Positions 7,978 to 17,582 of a stretch of 40,949 nt of DNA are shown piece by piece. The notes beneath the pieces were generated by a model that was not told the DNA's origin, searched no databases, and saw only the letters and a list, made by a program, of their open reading frames with translations. The DNA lies in the NCBI RefSeq assembly GCF_016901135.1, contig NZ_JAFEVL010000013.1, positions 1 to 40,949 of the forward strand, in the 5' to 3' direction. Positions within the stretch are counted from its first letter, which is position 1; each line of letters opens with the position of its first letter. Both the position numbers and the translations under genes were made by a program. The stretch comes from Martinezella lusitana. Lineage in GTDB: Bacteria > Pseudomonadota > Alphaproteobacteria > Rhizobiales > Rhizobiaceae.

Positions 7978-8916
7978 ATGCATCGCTATAGGTTCGTTCT
8001 CAGCCGCCCGCTGCAATTCCTGCCCGTCATTTTCGGCATCAGCGTCATCACCTTCATCCTGGTGCGCCTCATTCCCGGCGATCCCGCCCGCAATATTCTC
8101 GGCACGCGCGCGACGCCGACGGCACTCGCCAATATCCGCGCCCAATACGGCCTCGATCAGCCGATCTGGCTGCAATATTTCTATTTCCTGAAAAACCTCG
8201 CCAATGGCGAGATGGGCAAGTCCATCCTCTACAAGATCGACGTGCTGAAGCTGATTTCCACCCGCATCGAGCCGACGGTGGCGCTCGTCGTCGCCAGCGT
8301 CATCCTGTCGATCCTCATCGCCGTGCCGATGGCGGCGATTGCCGCCCGTAACAATGGCCGCGCGGCGGACCATCTCGTACGCATCGTCTCCACCTTCGGC
8401 ATCGGCTTTCCGCCCTTCTGGCTCGGCCTGATGCTGATCATCCTCTTCAGCGTCGATCTCGGCGTGCTTCCGGTCTCCGGCTACGGCGAGACGCTCGGCG
8501 ACAAGCTTTTGCATCTTATCCTGCCGAGTCTCACCATCGCGTTGTCGCTGTCGACGGTGCTGACCCGCAGCCTGCGCGCCGCGATGATCGAATCGCTGAA
8601 ATCAGACGTAGCGACGGCGGCGCGGGCGCGCGGCATGCCGGAGAGCATCGTTTTCTGGCGGCATGTGGTGCCGAATTCGCTGGTGCCGACCATCAATCTG
8701 CTGGCGGTCAATATCGGCTGGCTGATCGGCGGCACCGTCGTCGTCGAAAGCGTCTTTGCGCTCCCCGGCATCGGCCAGCTTCTGGTGCGCGCTATCTTCT
8801 CGCGCGATTACATGGTGGTCCAGGGCGTCGCCATGGTCTTTGCCTGCGCCACCGTGCTCGTCAACTTCCTCGCCGACATCGTCACCGTCGCCGCCGATCC
8901 GAGGGTGACGATATGA
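7978..8916 (+). CDS. Peptide ABC transporter permease, DppB type
   Basis: Inner-membrane subunit of a dipeptide/oligopeptide/nickel-type importer, 312 residues. It has the N-terminal segment ending FILVRLIPGDPARNILG, six expected membrane spans and the cytoplasmic EAA loop (SLKSDVATAARARGMPES, with HVVPNSLVPTIN). The C-terminal signature GTVVVESVFALPGIG is typical of DppB/OppB. It overlaps the next gene by four bases (ATGA at 8913-8916), showing translational coupling. Length and motif order are complete. Confidence 0.93.
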   Translation: MHRYRFVLSRPLQFLPVIFGISVITFILVRLIPGDPARNILGTRATPTALANIRAQYGLDQPIWLQYFYFLKNLANGEMGKSILYKIDVLKLISTRIEPTVALVVASVILSILIAVPMAAIAARNNGRAADHLVRIVSTFGIGFPPFWLGLMLIILFSVDLGVLPVSGYGETLGDKLLHLILPSLTIALSLSTVLTRSLRAAMIESLKSDVATAARARGMPESIVFWRHVVPNSLVPTINLLAVNIGWLIGGTVVVESVFALPGIGQLLVRAIFSRDYMVVQGVAMVFACATVLVNFLADIVTVAADPRVTI

Positions 8917-9764
8917 GCCTTCAGGCAACCGCCCCCGTTTCCATCGCCTGGCGCCATCTACTCGGCAAGCGGCTCACCCTCGTCATCGGCGGCGGCATTC
9001 TCCTGTTCTTTCTGCTGGTGGCGCTCGGCGCTCCGCTGATCGCACCCTACGATCCGATCCTGCAGAATGCCGATGTCCGCCTGCAGGCGCCGTCTTGGCT
9101 TCACCCCTTCGGCACCGACAATTTCGGCCGCGATATCCTGTCCCGCGTCCTCTGGGGCACGCGCATCGACCTGCAGATCGCCGTGATCGGCGTCGTCTTT
9201 CCCTTCCTGATCGGCACGACTATCGGCACCATCGCCGGTTTCTTCGGCGGCGTGATCGATGCAGTCTTCATGCGGATCGTCGACATCATCCTCGCCTTCC
9301 CCTTCCTCGTGCTGATGTTGTCGATCATCGCCATTCTCGGGCCGGGCCTCAGCAGCTTCTATATCGCCATGGCGCTGGTCGGCTGGGTCTCCTATGCCCG
9401 CCTCATCCGCGCGCAGATGCTGGTGCTGAAGAACAGCGACTATGCAGTTGCCGCCGTCAGCCTCGGCTTCAGCCGCTTCCGCATCATGTTCCGCCACCTG
9501 TTGCCGAATGCCATAGCCGGCTCGATCGTCTTTTCCATGTCGGATGCTGTGCTCGTGCTGCTGAGCGGCGCCGCCGTCAGCTATCTCGGTCTCGGCGTAC
9601 AGCCGCCGCTGGCCGAATGGGGCGTCATGGTCGCTGAAGGCCAGAGCTTCATCACAACGGCCTGGTGGATCACGCTGTTTCCCGGCCTCTCCATCGTCTG
9701 CCTCGCCTTCGGGTTCAGCATGCTGGGCGATGCGCTCGGCGAATTGCTGGGGGTACACGAATGA
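8913..9764 (+). CDS. Peptide ABC transporter permease, DppC type
   Basis: Second membrane subunit, 283 residues. It carries the OppC-type N-terminal span followed by APYDPILQNA, HPFGTDNFGRDILSRVLWG, the EAA loop (YAVAAVSLGFSRFRIMFRHLLPN) and the C-terminal SYLGLGVQPPLAEWG. The gene overlaps both neighbours by ATGA junctions and is intact. It pairs with the upstream DppB-type subunit to form the channel. Confidence 0.93.
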   Translation: MSLQATAPVSIAWRHLLGKRLTLVIGGGILLFFLLVALGAPLIAPYDPILQNADVRLQAPSWLHPFGTDNFGRDILSRVLWGTRIDLQIAVIGVVFPFLIGTTIGTIAGFFGGVIDAVFMRIVDIILAFPFLVLMLSIIAILGPGLSSFYIAMALVGWVSYARLIRAQMLVLKNSDYAVAAVSLGFSRFRIMFRHLLPNAIAGSIVFSMSDAVLVLLSGAAVSYLGLGVQPPLAEWGVMVAEGQSFITTAWWITLFPGLSIVCLAFGFSMLGDALGELLGVHE

Positions 9765-11470
9765 GCGCCTCCGTCCTTTCCGTCCGCGATCTCACCGTCA
9801 AGGCACACCTCGATAGCGGCGAACGCACGCTGCTCGATGCCGTGTCGCTGGATCTCGCCAAGGGAGAAATCCTCGGCCTCGTCGGCGAAAGCGGCTCCGG
9901 CAAGAGCCTGCTCTGCCGCTCGCTGATCCGCCTCCTCCCCTCCTCGCTGCTGAAGATCGAGAGCGGTAGTGTCCTGCTCGAGGGCCGCGACCTGACAACA
10001 ATCAGTGATGCCGACATGCTGAAGGTGCGTGGCGGTGAGATCGGCATGATCTTCCAGAACCCGACCAGCCATCTCGATCCGGTCATGCGGATCGGTAACC
10101 AGATCGCCGAGGGTATTCGCTATCATCAGGGCCTCAATGCGCGGGAGGCACGCACTGCTGCCATCGAAATCCTCGGCCAGGTAGGCTTTCCCGATCCTAT
10201 CAGGCAATATGAAAGCTATCCGCACGAATTCTCCGGCGGTATGCGCCAGCGCGCGATGATCGGCGTCGCCCTGTCCTGCAATCCAAAAATCCTGATTGCC
10301 GACGAGCCGACGACCGCGCTCGACGTCACCATCCAGGCGCAGATCCTCAAGCTCCTGATGGACATCCGCGACAAACGCGGCCTCTCCATCATCCTCATCA
10401 CCCACGATCTCGGCATCGTCGCCCAGACCTGTGACCGCATCGCCGTGATGCGCGGCGGCAAGCTGCTGGAGCAAGGTCCGAAGCGGACGCTCCTGTCGCA
10501 GCCGCGCCATCTCTACACGATCGACCTGATCAAGAGCCATCCGTCGATGCCGGACGAGACGGCATCCGTCGCGGAAGCCATAAAAGCCGACACCCCGCTC
10601 AAGCCACTCCTCGAAATCGACGACCTGCACGTCCGTTTCAACGTCGGCGGTGGCCTCTTCAAGGGCAGCGCCGCCAGAACGGTCAACGCCGTCTCGGGTG
10701 TCAGCCTGCGACTGATGCCCGGCGAGACGGTCGGAATCGTCGGCGAATCCGGCAGCGGCAAGAGCACGCTTGCCCGCGCCATCCTTGGCCTGACGCCGCT
10801 CTCCTCCGGCCATATCACCTTTGGCGGCATTGACCTGGCCCAACAGAAAACGGCGGGCCTCGCCAAGCTCAGGCGCGAGGCGGCGATGGTGTTCCAGGAC
10901 CCCTATAATGCGCTCAACCCTCGCCTGACGATCGGCGAGATGCTCACCGAAGTGCTCAAGGTGCAGGGCAAGGTCGCATCCGCCGATATCCCCGCCCGCG
11001 TCGGTGAACTGCTGGACCTCGTCGGGCTGGAGCGCGAATTCGCCAAGCGCAAGCCACGCAGCATGAGCGGCGGCCAGTGCCAGCGCGCCGGCATCGCCCG
11101 CGCGCTCGCCGTCGCCCCTCAGCTCATCATCGCCGACGAATGCGTCGCCGCACTCGACGTCACCATCCAGGCGCAGATCATCGAACTCTTCCGCGAGCTG
11201 ACGCGGAAGATGAACCTGACCCTGCTCTTCATCGCCCATGATCTCGCCATCGTCCGCAATCTCTGCGAACGCACCGTCGTGATGTATGGCGGCGAGATCG
11301 TCGAGGAGGGCCTGTCCGAGGAGATCTTCGCGCGTCCGAAACACCCCTATACGGCCTCGCTCATCGCCGCCATTCCGGACATCGACCCGGACAAACAACT
11401 CTTTGCCGACACCGATCTTCGCGCCGAAAACAACGTCGCCGAAATCCTGCCTTTCAAACGCATGCCATAA
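9761..11470 (+). CDS. Fused double ABC ATPase for peptide import (DppD-DppF type)
   Basis: One 569-residue polypeptide with two nucleotide-binding domains. The first has Walker A GESGSGKS (residues 42-49), signature FSGGMRQRA and Walker [12 protein letters not shown]. The second has Walker A near residues 328-335, signature [10 protein letters not shown] (Cys where most have Arg) and Walker [13 protein letters not shown] (Cys-Val where most have Pro-Val/Thr). The catalytic Glu and switch His (IAHDLA) remain in the second half, so both sites may still be active, though the second is atypical. ATG 9761 overlaps the permease stop. The second peptide operon of the window uses two separate ATPases instead. 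Confidence 0.93.
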   Translation: MSASVLSVRDLTVKAHLDSGERTLLDAVSLDLAKGEILGLVGESGSGKSLLCRSLIRLLPSSLLKIESGSVLLEGRDLTTISDADMLKVRGGEIGMIFQNPTSHLDPVMRIGNQIAEGIRYHQGLNAREARTAAIEILGQVGFPDPIRQYESYPHEFSGGMRQRAMIGVALSCNPKILIADEPTTALDVTIQAQILKLLMDIRDKRGLSIILITHDLGIVAQTCDRIAVMRGGKLLEQGPKRTLLSQPRHLYTIDLIKSHPSMPDETASVAEAIKADTPLKPLLEIDDLHVRFNVGGGLFKGSAARTVNAVSGVSLRLMPGETVGIVGESGSGKSTLARAILGLTPLSSGHITFGGIDLAQQKTAGLAKLRREAAMVFQDPYNALNPRLTIGEMLTEVLKVQGKVASADIPARVGELLDLVGLEREFAKRKPRSMSGGQCQRAGIARALAVAPQLIIADECVAALDVTIQAQIIELFRELTRKMNLTLLFIAHDLAIVRNLCERTVVMYGGEIVEEGLSEEIFARPKHPYTASLIAAIPDIDPDKQLFADTDLRAENNVAEILPFKRMP

Positions 11471-11489
11471 CAACCAAGGGAACGATCTT

Positions 11490-13004
11490 ATGACCAGCAG
11501 ATGGAAATCAATCGGGCTCGCGGCCATCGTCGCCGGCCTCACCCTCACCGCAACCTATGCCGAAGCAGCCGGCGTGCTGACCATCGGCCGCCGCGAGGAT
11601 TCGACCACGTTCGATCCGATCAAGACGGCGCAGAACATCGACAACTGGGTCTTCTCGAACGTCTATGACGTGCTGATCCGCGTCGACAAGACCGGCACCA
11701 AGCTGGAGCCCGGCCTTGCCGAAAGCTGGACCACATCCGATGACGGCCTCACCTACGTCTTCAAGATCCGCGACACGAAATTCTCCGACGGCTCGCCGTT
11801 GACGGCCGAGGACGCCGCCTTCAGCCTGCTGCGCATCCGCGACGACGCGGCTTCGCTCTGGAGCGATTCCTACAAGGTGATCGACACCGCGGTTGCAACT
11901 GACGCCCATACGCTGACGATCAAGCTCAAGCATCCCTCCGCGCCCTTCCTGTCGACGCTGGCGCTGCCGAACGCCTCGGTCATCTCCAAGAAGGGCATGG
12001 AGACGCTCGGCCCCGACGCTTACGCCGAAAAGCCGATCGGATCCGGCGCTTTCTCCGTCGAGGAATGGCGGCGCGGCGACCGCATTATCCTCAAGAAGAA
12101 CCCCTACTTCTGGCAAGCCGACCGGGTGAAGCTCGACGGTGTCGAATGGATTTCCGTGCCGGATGACAATACCCGCATGTTGAACGTTCAGGCCGGTCAG
12201 CTCGATACGGCGATCTTCGTTCCCTTTTCCCGCGTGGCGGAGCTGAAGAAGGACCCGAACCTCAATGTCGACATCGACGCTTCGACCCGCGAGGATCACC
12301 TCCTGGTCAACCACGCGCATGGCGAGCTCGGCAAGAAGGAAGTCCGCCAGGCCCTCGACCTCGCCATCGACAAGAAGGCGATCGTCGATGCCGTTACCTT
12401 CGGCCAGGGCACGGTCGCCAATTCCTACATTCCGAAGGGCGCGCTTTATCATTACGCCGACAACCTGCAGCGCCCCTACGATCCGGAAAAGGCCAAGAAG
12501 ATGCTGGCCGACGCCGGCGTTTCCAACCTGACGCTGACCTATCTTCTGCGTGCAGGCGACGAGGTCGACGAGCAGACGGCCGTGCTGGTGCAGCAGCAAT
12601 TGCAGAAGGCCGGTATCACCGCCGACCTGCAGAAGGTCGATCCGAGCCAGGAATGGGATATGACGGTCGCGGGTGACTACGACATCTCGGTCAACTACTG
12701 GACCAACGATATTCTCGACCCGGACCAGAAGACGACCTTCGTGCTCGGTCACGATTCCAACAACAACTATTCGACCAATTACAAGAACGAAGCGGTCAAG
12801 GAACTGGTCGCCAAGGGGCGCCTGGAGCTCGATCCGAAGAAGCGCGAGCAGATGTATATCGATCTGCAGAAGATGGCGAAGGACGATGTCAACTGGATCG
12901 ATCTCTATTACAGCCCCTATATCAATGTCTCGCGCAAGAACATTGAAAACTTCTACCAGAACCCGCTCGGCCGTTTCTTCCTGGAAGATACCGTCAAGAA
13001 CTGA
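11490..13004 (+). CDS. Peptide-binding periplasmic protein (SBP_bac_5)
   Basis: 504-residue extracytoplasmic binding protein. The N-terminus (MTSRWKSIGLAAIVAGLTLT...) is a Sec signal with likely cleavage after AEA near residue 26. Family-5 landmarks follow: SNVYDVLIRVD, PGLAESWTTSDDGLTYVF, KFSDGSPLTAEDAAFSL and the second-lobe NPYFWQADRVKLDGVEW. It captures peptides or small amides for the permease/ATPase genes just upstream, 19 bases after the ATPase stop. It is unusually the last gene of the transporter set and is followed by a strong terminator. Its ligand cannot be told from sequence. Confidence 0.92.
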   Translation: MTSRWKSIGLAAIVAGLTLTATYAEAAGVLTIGRREDSTTFDPIKTAQNIDNWVFSNVYDVLIRVDKTGTKLEPGLAESWTTSDDGLTYVFKIRDTKFSDGSPLTAEDAAFSLLRIRDDAASLWSDSYKVIDTAVATDAHTLTIKLKHPSAPFLSTLALPNASVISKKGMETLGPDAYAEKPIGSGAFSVEEWRRGDRIILKKNPYFWQADRVKLDGVEWISVPDDNTRMLNVQAGQLDTAIFVPFSRVAELKKDPNLNVDIDASTREDHLLVNHAHGELGKKEVRQALDLAIDKKAIVDAVTFGQGTVANSYIPKGALYHYADNLQRPYDPEKAKKMLADAGVSNLTLTYLLRAGDEVDEQTAVLVQQQLQKAGITADLQKVDPSQEWDMTVAGDYDISVNYWTNDILDPDQKTTFVLGHDSNNNYSTNYKNEAVKELVAKGRLELDPKKREQMYIDLQKMAKDDVNWIDLYYSPYINVSRKNIENFYQNPLGRFFLEDTVKN

Positions 13005-13024
13005 TCAGATAGCTGCGATGATCT

Positions 13025-13053
13025 CCGCCACCCCATCGGGTGGCGGCGTTTTT
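13025..13053 (+). terminator. Rho-independent terminator after the pip2-ABC operon
   Basis: A perfect 9-bp stem, CCGCCACCC (13025-13033) and GGGTGGCGG (13038-13046), with a CATC loop, then CG and five T (13049-13053). It separates the binding-protein gene from the amidase; readthrough or a separate promoter would be needed for the amidase. Confidence 0.9.
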
Positions 13054-13082
13054 ATCAACTGGGCGAGAGTAAGGAACTCCAC

Positions 13083-14417
13083 ATGAGCGAGACTGCTTTT
13101 CTTGGCGTGCGGGAACTCGGGCGACTTTATCGCCATGGCGCGCTGTCGCCGGTCGAGGCGACGAGACAGGCAATCGAACGCATGGAACGCCTCGAGCCGA
13201 AACTGAATGCCGTCTCCCATATCGTCGCTACCGCCATGCAGGATGCCGAACGTCTCGCGGTAGATCTTCGTTCAGGTCGCGACCTCGGGGCGTTGCACGG
13301 CATTCCGGTCGCCATCAAGGATCTCATCGAGGTCAAAGACGCACCGACGGGCTTCGGCAGCCGCGTTCGGGCACCCGCAATTGCTCCAAAAGATGCCACG
13401 CTTGTCAAAAGACTGCGCGACGCCGGTGCAATCATCCTCTGCAAGAGCAACCTGCTCGAATATGCCTATGGCATTGCCCATCCCGATGTGGGTCAGACCA
13501 ACAATCCGCACGATGCCGGCCGCACCTCCGGTGGATCGAGTGGCGGCTCTGCCGCGCTCGTTGCCGCTGGCGTCGTGCCGTTGGCGGTGGGCACCGACAC
13601 CGGCGGCTCCATCCGCATTCCCGCATCCTACTGCGGCATTGTCGGCCTGAAGCCGACATTCGGGCTGGTGCCGCTCGACGGCGTCTTCCCTCTCTCGTGG
13701 AGCCTTGACCATGCCGGCCCGCTGGCGCGCACCGTGACCGATGCCGCCACCATGCTCGGCTGCCTTTCCGACAAAACGTTCTCCCTTTTGGAACCGTCGC
13801 TTGAGGGCGTCCGGATCGGTGTTGTTCGCTACCATGCCGGCAGCAGCGAGCTGACGCCGGCTGTTGCAGCCAACCTCCAGGAAATCCTTGAGAAGCTGGC
13901 CTTGAGAGGCGCGGTCATCAAGACGATCGATCTGCCGGAATTTGCGGCGGCAAATTTGGAACTCAGAAAAATCATTCGTCCCGAAGCTTCCGTCATCCAT
14001 ACCAGCCTGCATGCCGAAAACCCTTCGGGCTACGCGCCGAGAACCCGCTCCCAGATCGAGACGGGTTTTGGAGCGAGCGCCGTGGACTATCTGCGCGCTC
14101 AGGAGTTTCGGGTGAAGCTCAGAGAGGCCATCGAAGCCCGCTTCGCCGAGGTCGATGTGCTGCTAGGCCCGAGCGTTCCGTTCCCTGCCCCTGTAGAGGA
14201 CCCTGAATTCACCGAGGACGGACAGGAAGGCGAGATGCTTTCGAGCGGATTTGCCAATATGACGGGCCAGCCCTCCATCAGCATTCCTTGCGGAATAGAC
14301 GGACATCTACCGCTTGGCCTGCAGTTGACCGGCGCCTTCGGTGCAGACGGCAAGCTGCTGCAGATCGCGCTTGCCGTCGAGGCGGCATTGGATGCCTACC
14401 GCCAACCAACACTTTGA
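13083..14417 (+). CDS. Amidase signature family hydrolase
   Basis: A 444-residue cytoplasmic amidase with the Ser-cisSer-Lys triad. The Lys lies in [11 protein letters not shown] (about residue 79), the cis-Ser in the glycine-rich [12 protein letters not shown] and the nucleophile in [16 protein letters not shown]. The family hydrolyses linear amides and related carbon-nitrogen bonds, including the Glu/Asp-tRNA amidotransferase GatA. The absence of gatB/gatC and the transporter context argue for a catabolic amidase. AAGGA precedes ATG 13083. It lies 79 bases after the ABC operon on the same strand, beyond a terminator, and converges on the M20 gene 14 bases away. It could cleave amides imported by the upstream transporter; this is inference. 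Confidence 0.88.
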   Translation: MSETAFLGVRELGRLYRHGALSPVEATRQAIERMERLEPKLNAVSHIVATAMQDAERLAVDLRSGRDLGALHGIPVAIKDLIEVKDAPTGFGSRVRAPAIAPKDATLVKRLRDAGAIILCKSNLLEYAYGIAHPDVGQTNNPHDAGRTSGGSSGGSAALVAAGVVPLAVGTDTGGSIRIPASYCGIVGLKPTFGLVPLDGVFPLSWSLDHAGPLARTVTDAATMLGCLSDKTFSLLEPSLEGVRIGVVRYHAGSSELTPAVAANLQEILEKLALRGAVIKTIDLPEFAAANLELRKIIRPEASVIHTSLHAENPSGYAPRTRSQIETGFGASAVDYLRAQEFRVKLREAIEARFAEVDVLLGPSVPFPAPVEDPEFTEDGQEGEMLSSGFANMTGQPSISIPCGIDGHLPLGLQLTGAFGADGKLLQIALAVEAALDAYRQPTL

Positions 14418-14431
14418 GCGCTCAGGGAGCG

Positions 14432-15811
14432 TTACGCCCTGTAACGGTCCCCCAGACGTTGAAGCAGCATAGCCCAGGCTTTGGTTCCGAGACGGAAATT
14501 GGCAAGCCGGAAGAATTCGTTGGGGGCGTGATAATCCTCATCCGATGTGGAAAAGGAAAAGAAGATCGCTTCCACGCCGAGATGTCTCCGGAAGGAAGCC
14601 CCGATCGGAATCGTTGCGCCCATGGCGACACGAAGCGGCGGCCGACCCAGCAACTCGGCCAGAACGCCTTCGGCAATCGAAAGCGCCGGCAGGTCTGAAT
14701 CGATGAAGAAGGCTTCGCTGCCCGGTCCGTGCCGATGAATATCCAGCGAAAAGCCACGTGGCAGACGCGCTTCCAGATGCCGGGCGACCGCCGCGACGAC
14801 GTGATCCGGTTTTTGGCCAGCGATCAATCGGCAGGTGATTTTCGCGCTTGCCGAGGAAGGAATGACGGTTTTCGTCCCCTTGCCCTGATAGCCGCCGGAA
14901 ATACCGTTGAATTCCAGCGTGGGTTCCAGCCATTGCCGGATGAGAAGCTCGCGGCCGGTATCGATAGGATCTGCGCCGGAAACTCCGATGTCGCGATAAT
15001 AGGTAGCACTGTCGAAGGCGGCCTCCTCGATCGCGGCAACGATACGGGCATCCGGTGGGCTGGTTCCGTCGAGAAACCCTTCGACATCAACTCGCCCATC
15101 AGGCCCGTGCAGCGAGGCGAGAAGAGTGGCAAGTGCGCCGATCGGATTGGGGGCACTCCCGCCGTGGCGCCCGGAATGCAGATCCTTGGCGGCTCCAGTG
15201 ACCGTCACTTCGAAGGCGGCTAATCCACGGCTCGCCACGGTCATTGACGGCCGATCCGGCCGCCACATGGCACCGTCGGCGGAAATGACCAGATCGCATC
15301 CAAGCTTCTCGCGGTAGCTCTGAAGCGTCGCCTCGAAATGCGGACTGCCGGATTCCTCCTCGCCCTCGATAAGGACCTTGAGATTGACCGGCAAGCGGCC
15401 TTCGGCCCGCAGATAGGCTTCGGCTACGAGGATCGGAATCAGCAGCGGCCCTTTATCATCGGATACGCCGCGCGCGTAAAGCCGACCATCCCGTTCGTCC
15501 GGCTCGAAAGGCGGCGTCGTCCATTTCTCGAGTGGATCGGGCGGCTGTACGTCGTAGTGGCCGTAAACGAGAAAAGTCGGGAGGGAGGGATCGCTGATCA
15601 CTTCGCCATAGACGGCCGGATGTCCGCCCGTTTTCAGTAATTCGACGGAGGAGAAGCCCGCCTTTCGCAAGCGCTGGGCAACGAAATTCGCAGCATCGCT
15701 AATCCCCTCGGCATAAGCGGTATCCGTGCTGACGCTTGGAATACGGCAAAAAGCCTTGAGGTCTTCAAGCGCGGCAGGAAAATTCTCTTCGAGATAGGCC
15801 AAGGTGCTCAT
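14432..15811 (-). CDS. M20-family metallopeptidase (dipeptidase/deacylase)
   Basis: A 459-residue M20/ArgE-DapE-CPG2 type enzyme with the two-zinc site visible: His85 in VYGHYDVQ, bridging Asp118 in GVSDDKGP, the catalytic Glu pair in IEGEEESGS (about 150-153), Asp179 in ISADG and a late His in EDYHAPNE. The family cleaves dipeptides or N-acyl amino acids. The size and motif order match the ~450-470 residue dipeptidase group more than DapE. Its start overlaps the stop of the upstream SDR gene (15808-15811), making it the last gene of the GntR-headed minus-strand unit. Confidence 0.9.
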   Translation of the reverse strand: MSTLAYLEENFPAALEDLKAFCRIPSVSTDTAYAEGISDAANFVAQRLRKAGFSSVELLKTGGHPAVYGEVISDPSLPTFLVYGHYDVQPPDPLEKWTTPPFEPDERDGRLYARGVSDDKGPLLIPILVAEAYLRAEGRLPVNLKVLIEGEEESGSPHFEATLQSYREKLGCDLVISADGAMWRPDRPSMTVASRGLAAFEVTVTGAAKDLHSGRHGGSAPNPIGALATLLASLHGPDGRVDVEGFLDGTSPPDARIVAAIEEAAFDSATYYRDIGVSGADPIDTGRELLIRQWLEPTLEFNGISGGYQGKGTKTVIPSSASAKITCRLIAGQKPDHVVAAVARHLEARLPRGFSLDIHRHGPGSEAFFIDSDLPALSIAEGVLAELLGRPPLRVAMGATIPIGASFRRHLGVEAIFFSFSTSDEDYHAPNEFFRLANFRLGTKAWAMLLQRLGDRYRA

Positions 15812-16566
15812 TTGCCGCCGTCCACGCTGATGACCTGGCCGGAAATCCAGCCGGCATAATCGGAGGCAAAGAACATCACCATAGCGGTGATATCATCCGG
15901 CGTGCCGAGACGTTTCAAGGCGATGTTCTGCAGCAATCGCGCCTGCCCCTCTTCGCCCATCGCCTCCCATTGCCGCTCGGTCGTGGGATTCGAGCGCACG
16001 AAACCCGGCGCCACGTTGTTGACGGTGATGTCCCAGGGGCCTAACTCATGGGCAAGCTGGCGCGTCAGGCCGATCTGACCTGCCTTGGCGCTGGCATAGG
16101 CCTGGATGCCCGTCAGCGAAATGCCGAGGCCGGCACCGCTCGATATATTGATGATACGACCATATTTCCGCCTCTTCATGCCGGGTGCTGCCGCCTGCGC
16201 CATGAAAAATGTGCCCGAAAGATTGACGTCGAAGATCGTCTGCCAGTCTTCCTCCGAAATCTCCTCGATCGGGCGCCCGACCTGCCCGCGGACGCCGCCG
16301 GCATTGTTGACGAGAACATCGATCGCGCCACCAGCAGTTTCGATCGCCGCAACAGTTTGCTGAACGGCGCTCCGGCTCCCCACGTCAAGCACATGCCCAT
16401 ATGTCTTAGGGCCGCAGAGGCTCACGGTCTCTTCCAATCCGGCGGCATTGACGTCGCAGACATGGACCGCAGCACCCCGGCTGGCGAATGCTTGCGCAAT
16501 GGCGCGGCCGAAGCCGTGGGCCGCACCGGTAACGACGACCACCTTGCCCTCGAAGTCGATATTCAT
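15808..16566 (-). CDS. Short-chain dehydrogenase/reductase
   Basis: A classical SDR of 252 residues. It has a nucleotide-binding TGAAHGFG (13-20), NNAG at 87-90, catalytic Ser about 143 (IINISSGAG), Tyr157 and Lys161 (YASAK) and a C-terminal VISVDGGK. Asp at about 38 (VCDVN) after the second strand suggests NAD(H) preference. The substrate alcohol or ketone is unknown. Four-base overlaps with both neighbours show tight co-translation with the ketopantoate-reductase-like and M20 genes. Confidence 0.88.
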   Translation of the reverse strand: MNIDFEGKVVVVTGAAHGFGRAIAQAFASRGAAVHVCDVNAAGLEETVSLCGPKTYGHVLDVGSRSAVQQTVAAIETAGGAIDVLVNNAGGVRGQVGRPIEEISEEDWQTIFDVNLSGTFFMAQAAAPGMKRRKYGRIINISSGAGLGISLTGIQAYASAKAGQIGLTRQLAHELGPWDITVNNVAPGFVRSNPTTERQWEAMGEEGQARLLQNIALKRLGTPDDITAMVMFFASDYAGWISGQVISVDGGK

Positions 16567-17582
16567 GCCACACTCCTTGCGAGCTCTTCCAGATTGCCAA
16601 GATCGAGTGGCCGTTTGCCGTCCTCTATCTCATGGATCATGGCGACGACGCGGGCAGCAAGCGGCGTCGGGACATGGCTGTCACTCCCGATTTCGACCAC
16701 AGGGAGCACCTGGGCGTCCACCTCGGTCTTGCGCTTGCGTATGGCCAAATCCCTCCAGATGCCGGAATGCGATTTGGCAGACTTGCGATTGTGGGCGGCC
16801 ATGTCGTCGAAAGATTTATTCGTCTGCTCGGCCGACGCCAGTGGCCCGAACGCCGCTGGATCGAATCCGTCGAATGCCTCCGGCTGAATGTTGTTTACGG
16901 CCGCAACCGTCGCAACTTCGAGCGCCAGCTTCCGCAACACGGGACGCGCCTGCGGGTTGGCAAGCACGTCGGCAATGCTGTCATTTGTCAGCGCCGTTCC
17001 GAAAAGCAGCGCACCGTAGATAAGTTTGCCCCAGAGAAAGCCCCAGATATTGTCCGTCAGGATGGCCCTCGGCTCGAATTGCAGCATCAGGGCATGAATA
17101 TCCTGAATGCGGCCGGTCATTTTTCCGTCCAGTTCGCCGACGACGACAGCGCCGCGACCGCTATAGTGAACGACGCCCGGCTCCAGATAGTCGGCACCGA
17201 AATTGACGAAGCAGCCGATGACGCGATGATCGCCTGCGATCGGGGCGATCACCCGTTCGTTCAATCCGTTCTGTGCGGAAACGACGTAGCCGTCAGATGA
17301 CAGATGCTTCACGAGGGCGTGGGCCGCACTCTCGGTATGGTGGGCCTTGACGCAGAGAAATGCGCGCTCGAACGTTCCCTGCAATTCTTCCGGAAGATAG
17401 GCCTTTACCTTGACCGTATCCTGAAAGATCGGTCCCTCGATGCGCAAACCGCCGGCGTTGATGGCGTCGACATGTTCCTTGACGTTGTCCACGAAGATCA
17501 GGTCGTGTCCAGCCCGGATGAAGGCAGCCCCGAGGGTTCCGCCGATCGCGCCGGCGCCCCAGATGAGTATCGGCTGGCTCAT
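16563..17582 (-). CDS. Ketopantoate reductase family (PanE/ApbA-like) dehydrogenase
   Basis: About 339 residues. The N-terminal Rossmann motif is GAGAIGGTLGAAF, followed by VKAHHTESAA and a helical C-terminal domain (WGFLWGKLIYGALLF, ALTNDSIADVL). Many such proteins encoded in catabolic operons act on other 2-oxo or hydroxy acids than ketopantoate. Here the operon context (creatininase-like, SDR, M20, GntR) argues against a pantothenate role. ATG 17582 has GGAGA about six bases upstream and overlaps the upstream gene's stop by four bases; a TTG two codons earlier is possible. Specificity is not readable. Confidence 0.82.
   Translation of the reverse strand: MSQPILIWGAGAIGGTLGAAFIRAGHDLIFVDNVKEHVDAINAGGLRIEGPIFQDTVKVKAYLPEELQGTFERAFLCVKAHHTESAAHALVKHLSSDGYVVSAQNGLNERVIAPIAGDHRVIGCFVNFGADYLEPGVVHYSGRGAVVVGELDGKMTGRIQDIHALMLQFEPRAILTDNIWGFLWGKLIYGALLFGTALTNDSIADVLANPQARPVLRKLALEVATVAAVNNIQPEAFDGFDPAAFGPLASAEQTNKSFDDMAAHNRKSAKSHSGIWRDLAIRKRKTEVDAQVLPVVEIGSDSHVPTPLAARVVAMIHEIEDGKRPLDLGNLEELARSVA

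Noticed and set aside
9581..11548. 655-codon open frame on the minus strand
   Set aside because: It is a mirror frame of the ABC ATPase gene. High-GC codon bias keeps the opposite strand open; its translation is low-complexity Asp/Glu/Gly/Arg/His-rich with no family resemblance.
11508..12752. 414-codon minus-strand frame opposite the first binding-protein gene
   Set aside because: Antisense shadow of a clear SBP_bac_5 gene; no ribosome binding site and no motif.
14431..14447. Small hairpin CGTTAC/GTAACG between the convergent amidase and M20 genes
   Set aside because: Six-base stem without a T-tract, partly inside the M20 coding end; not a convincing terminator.
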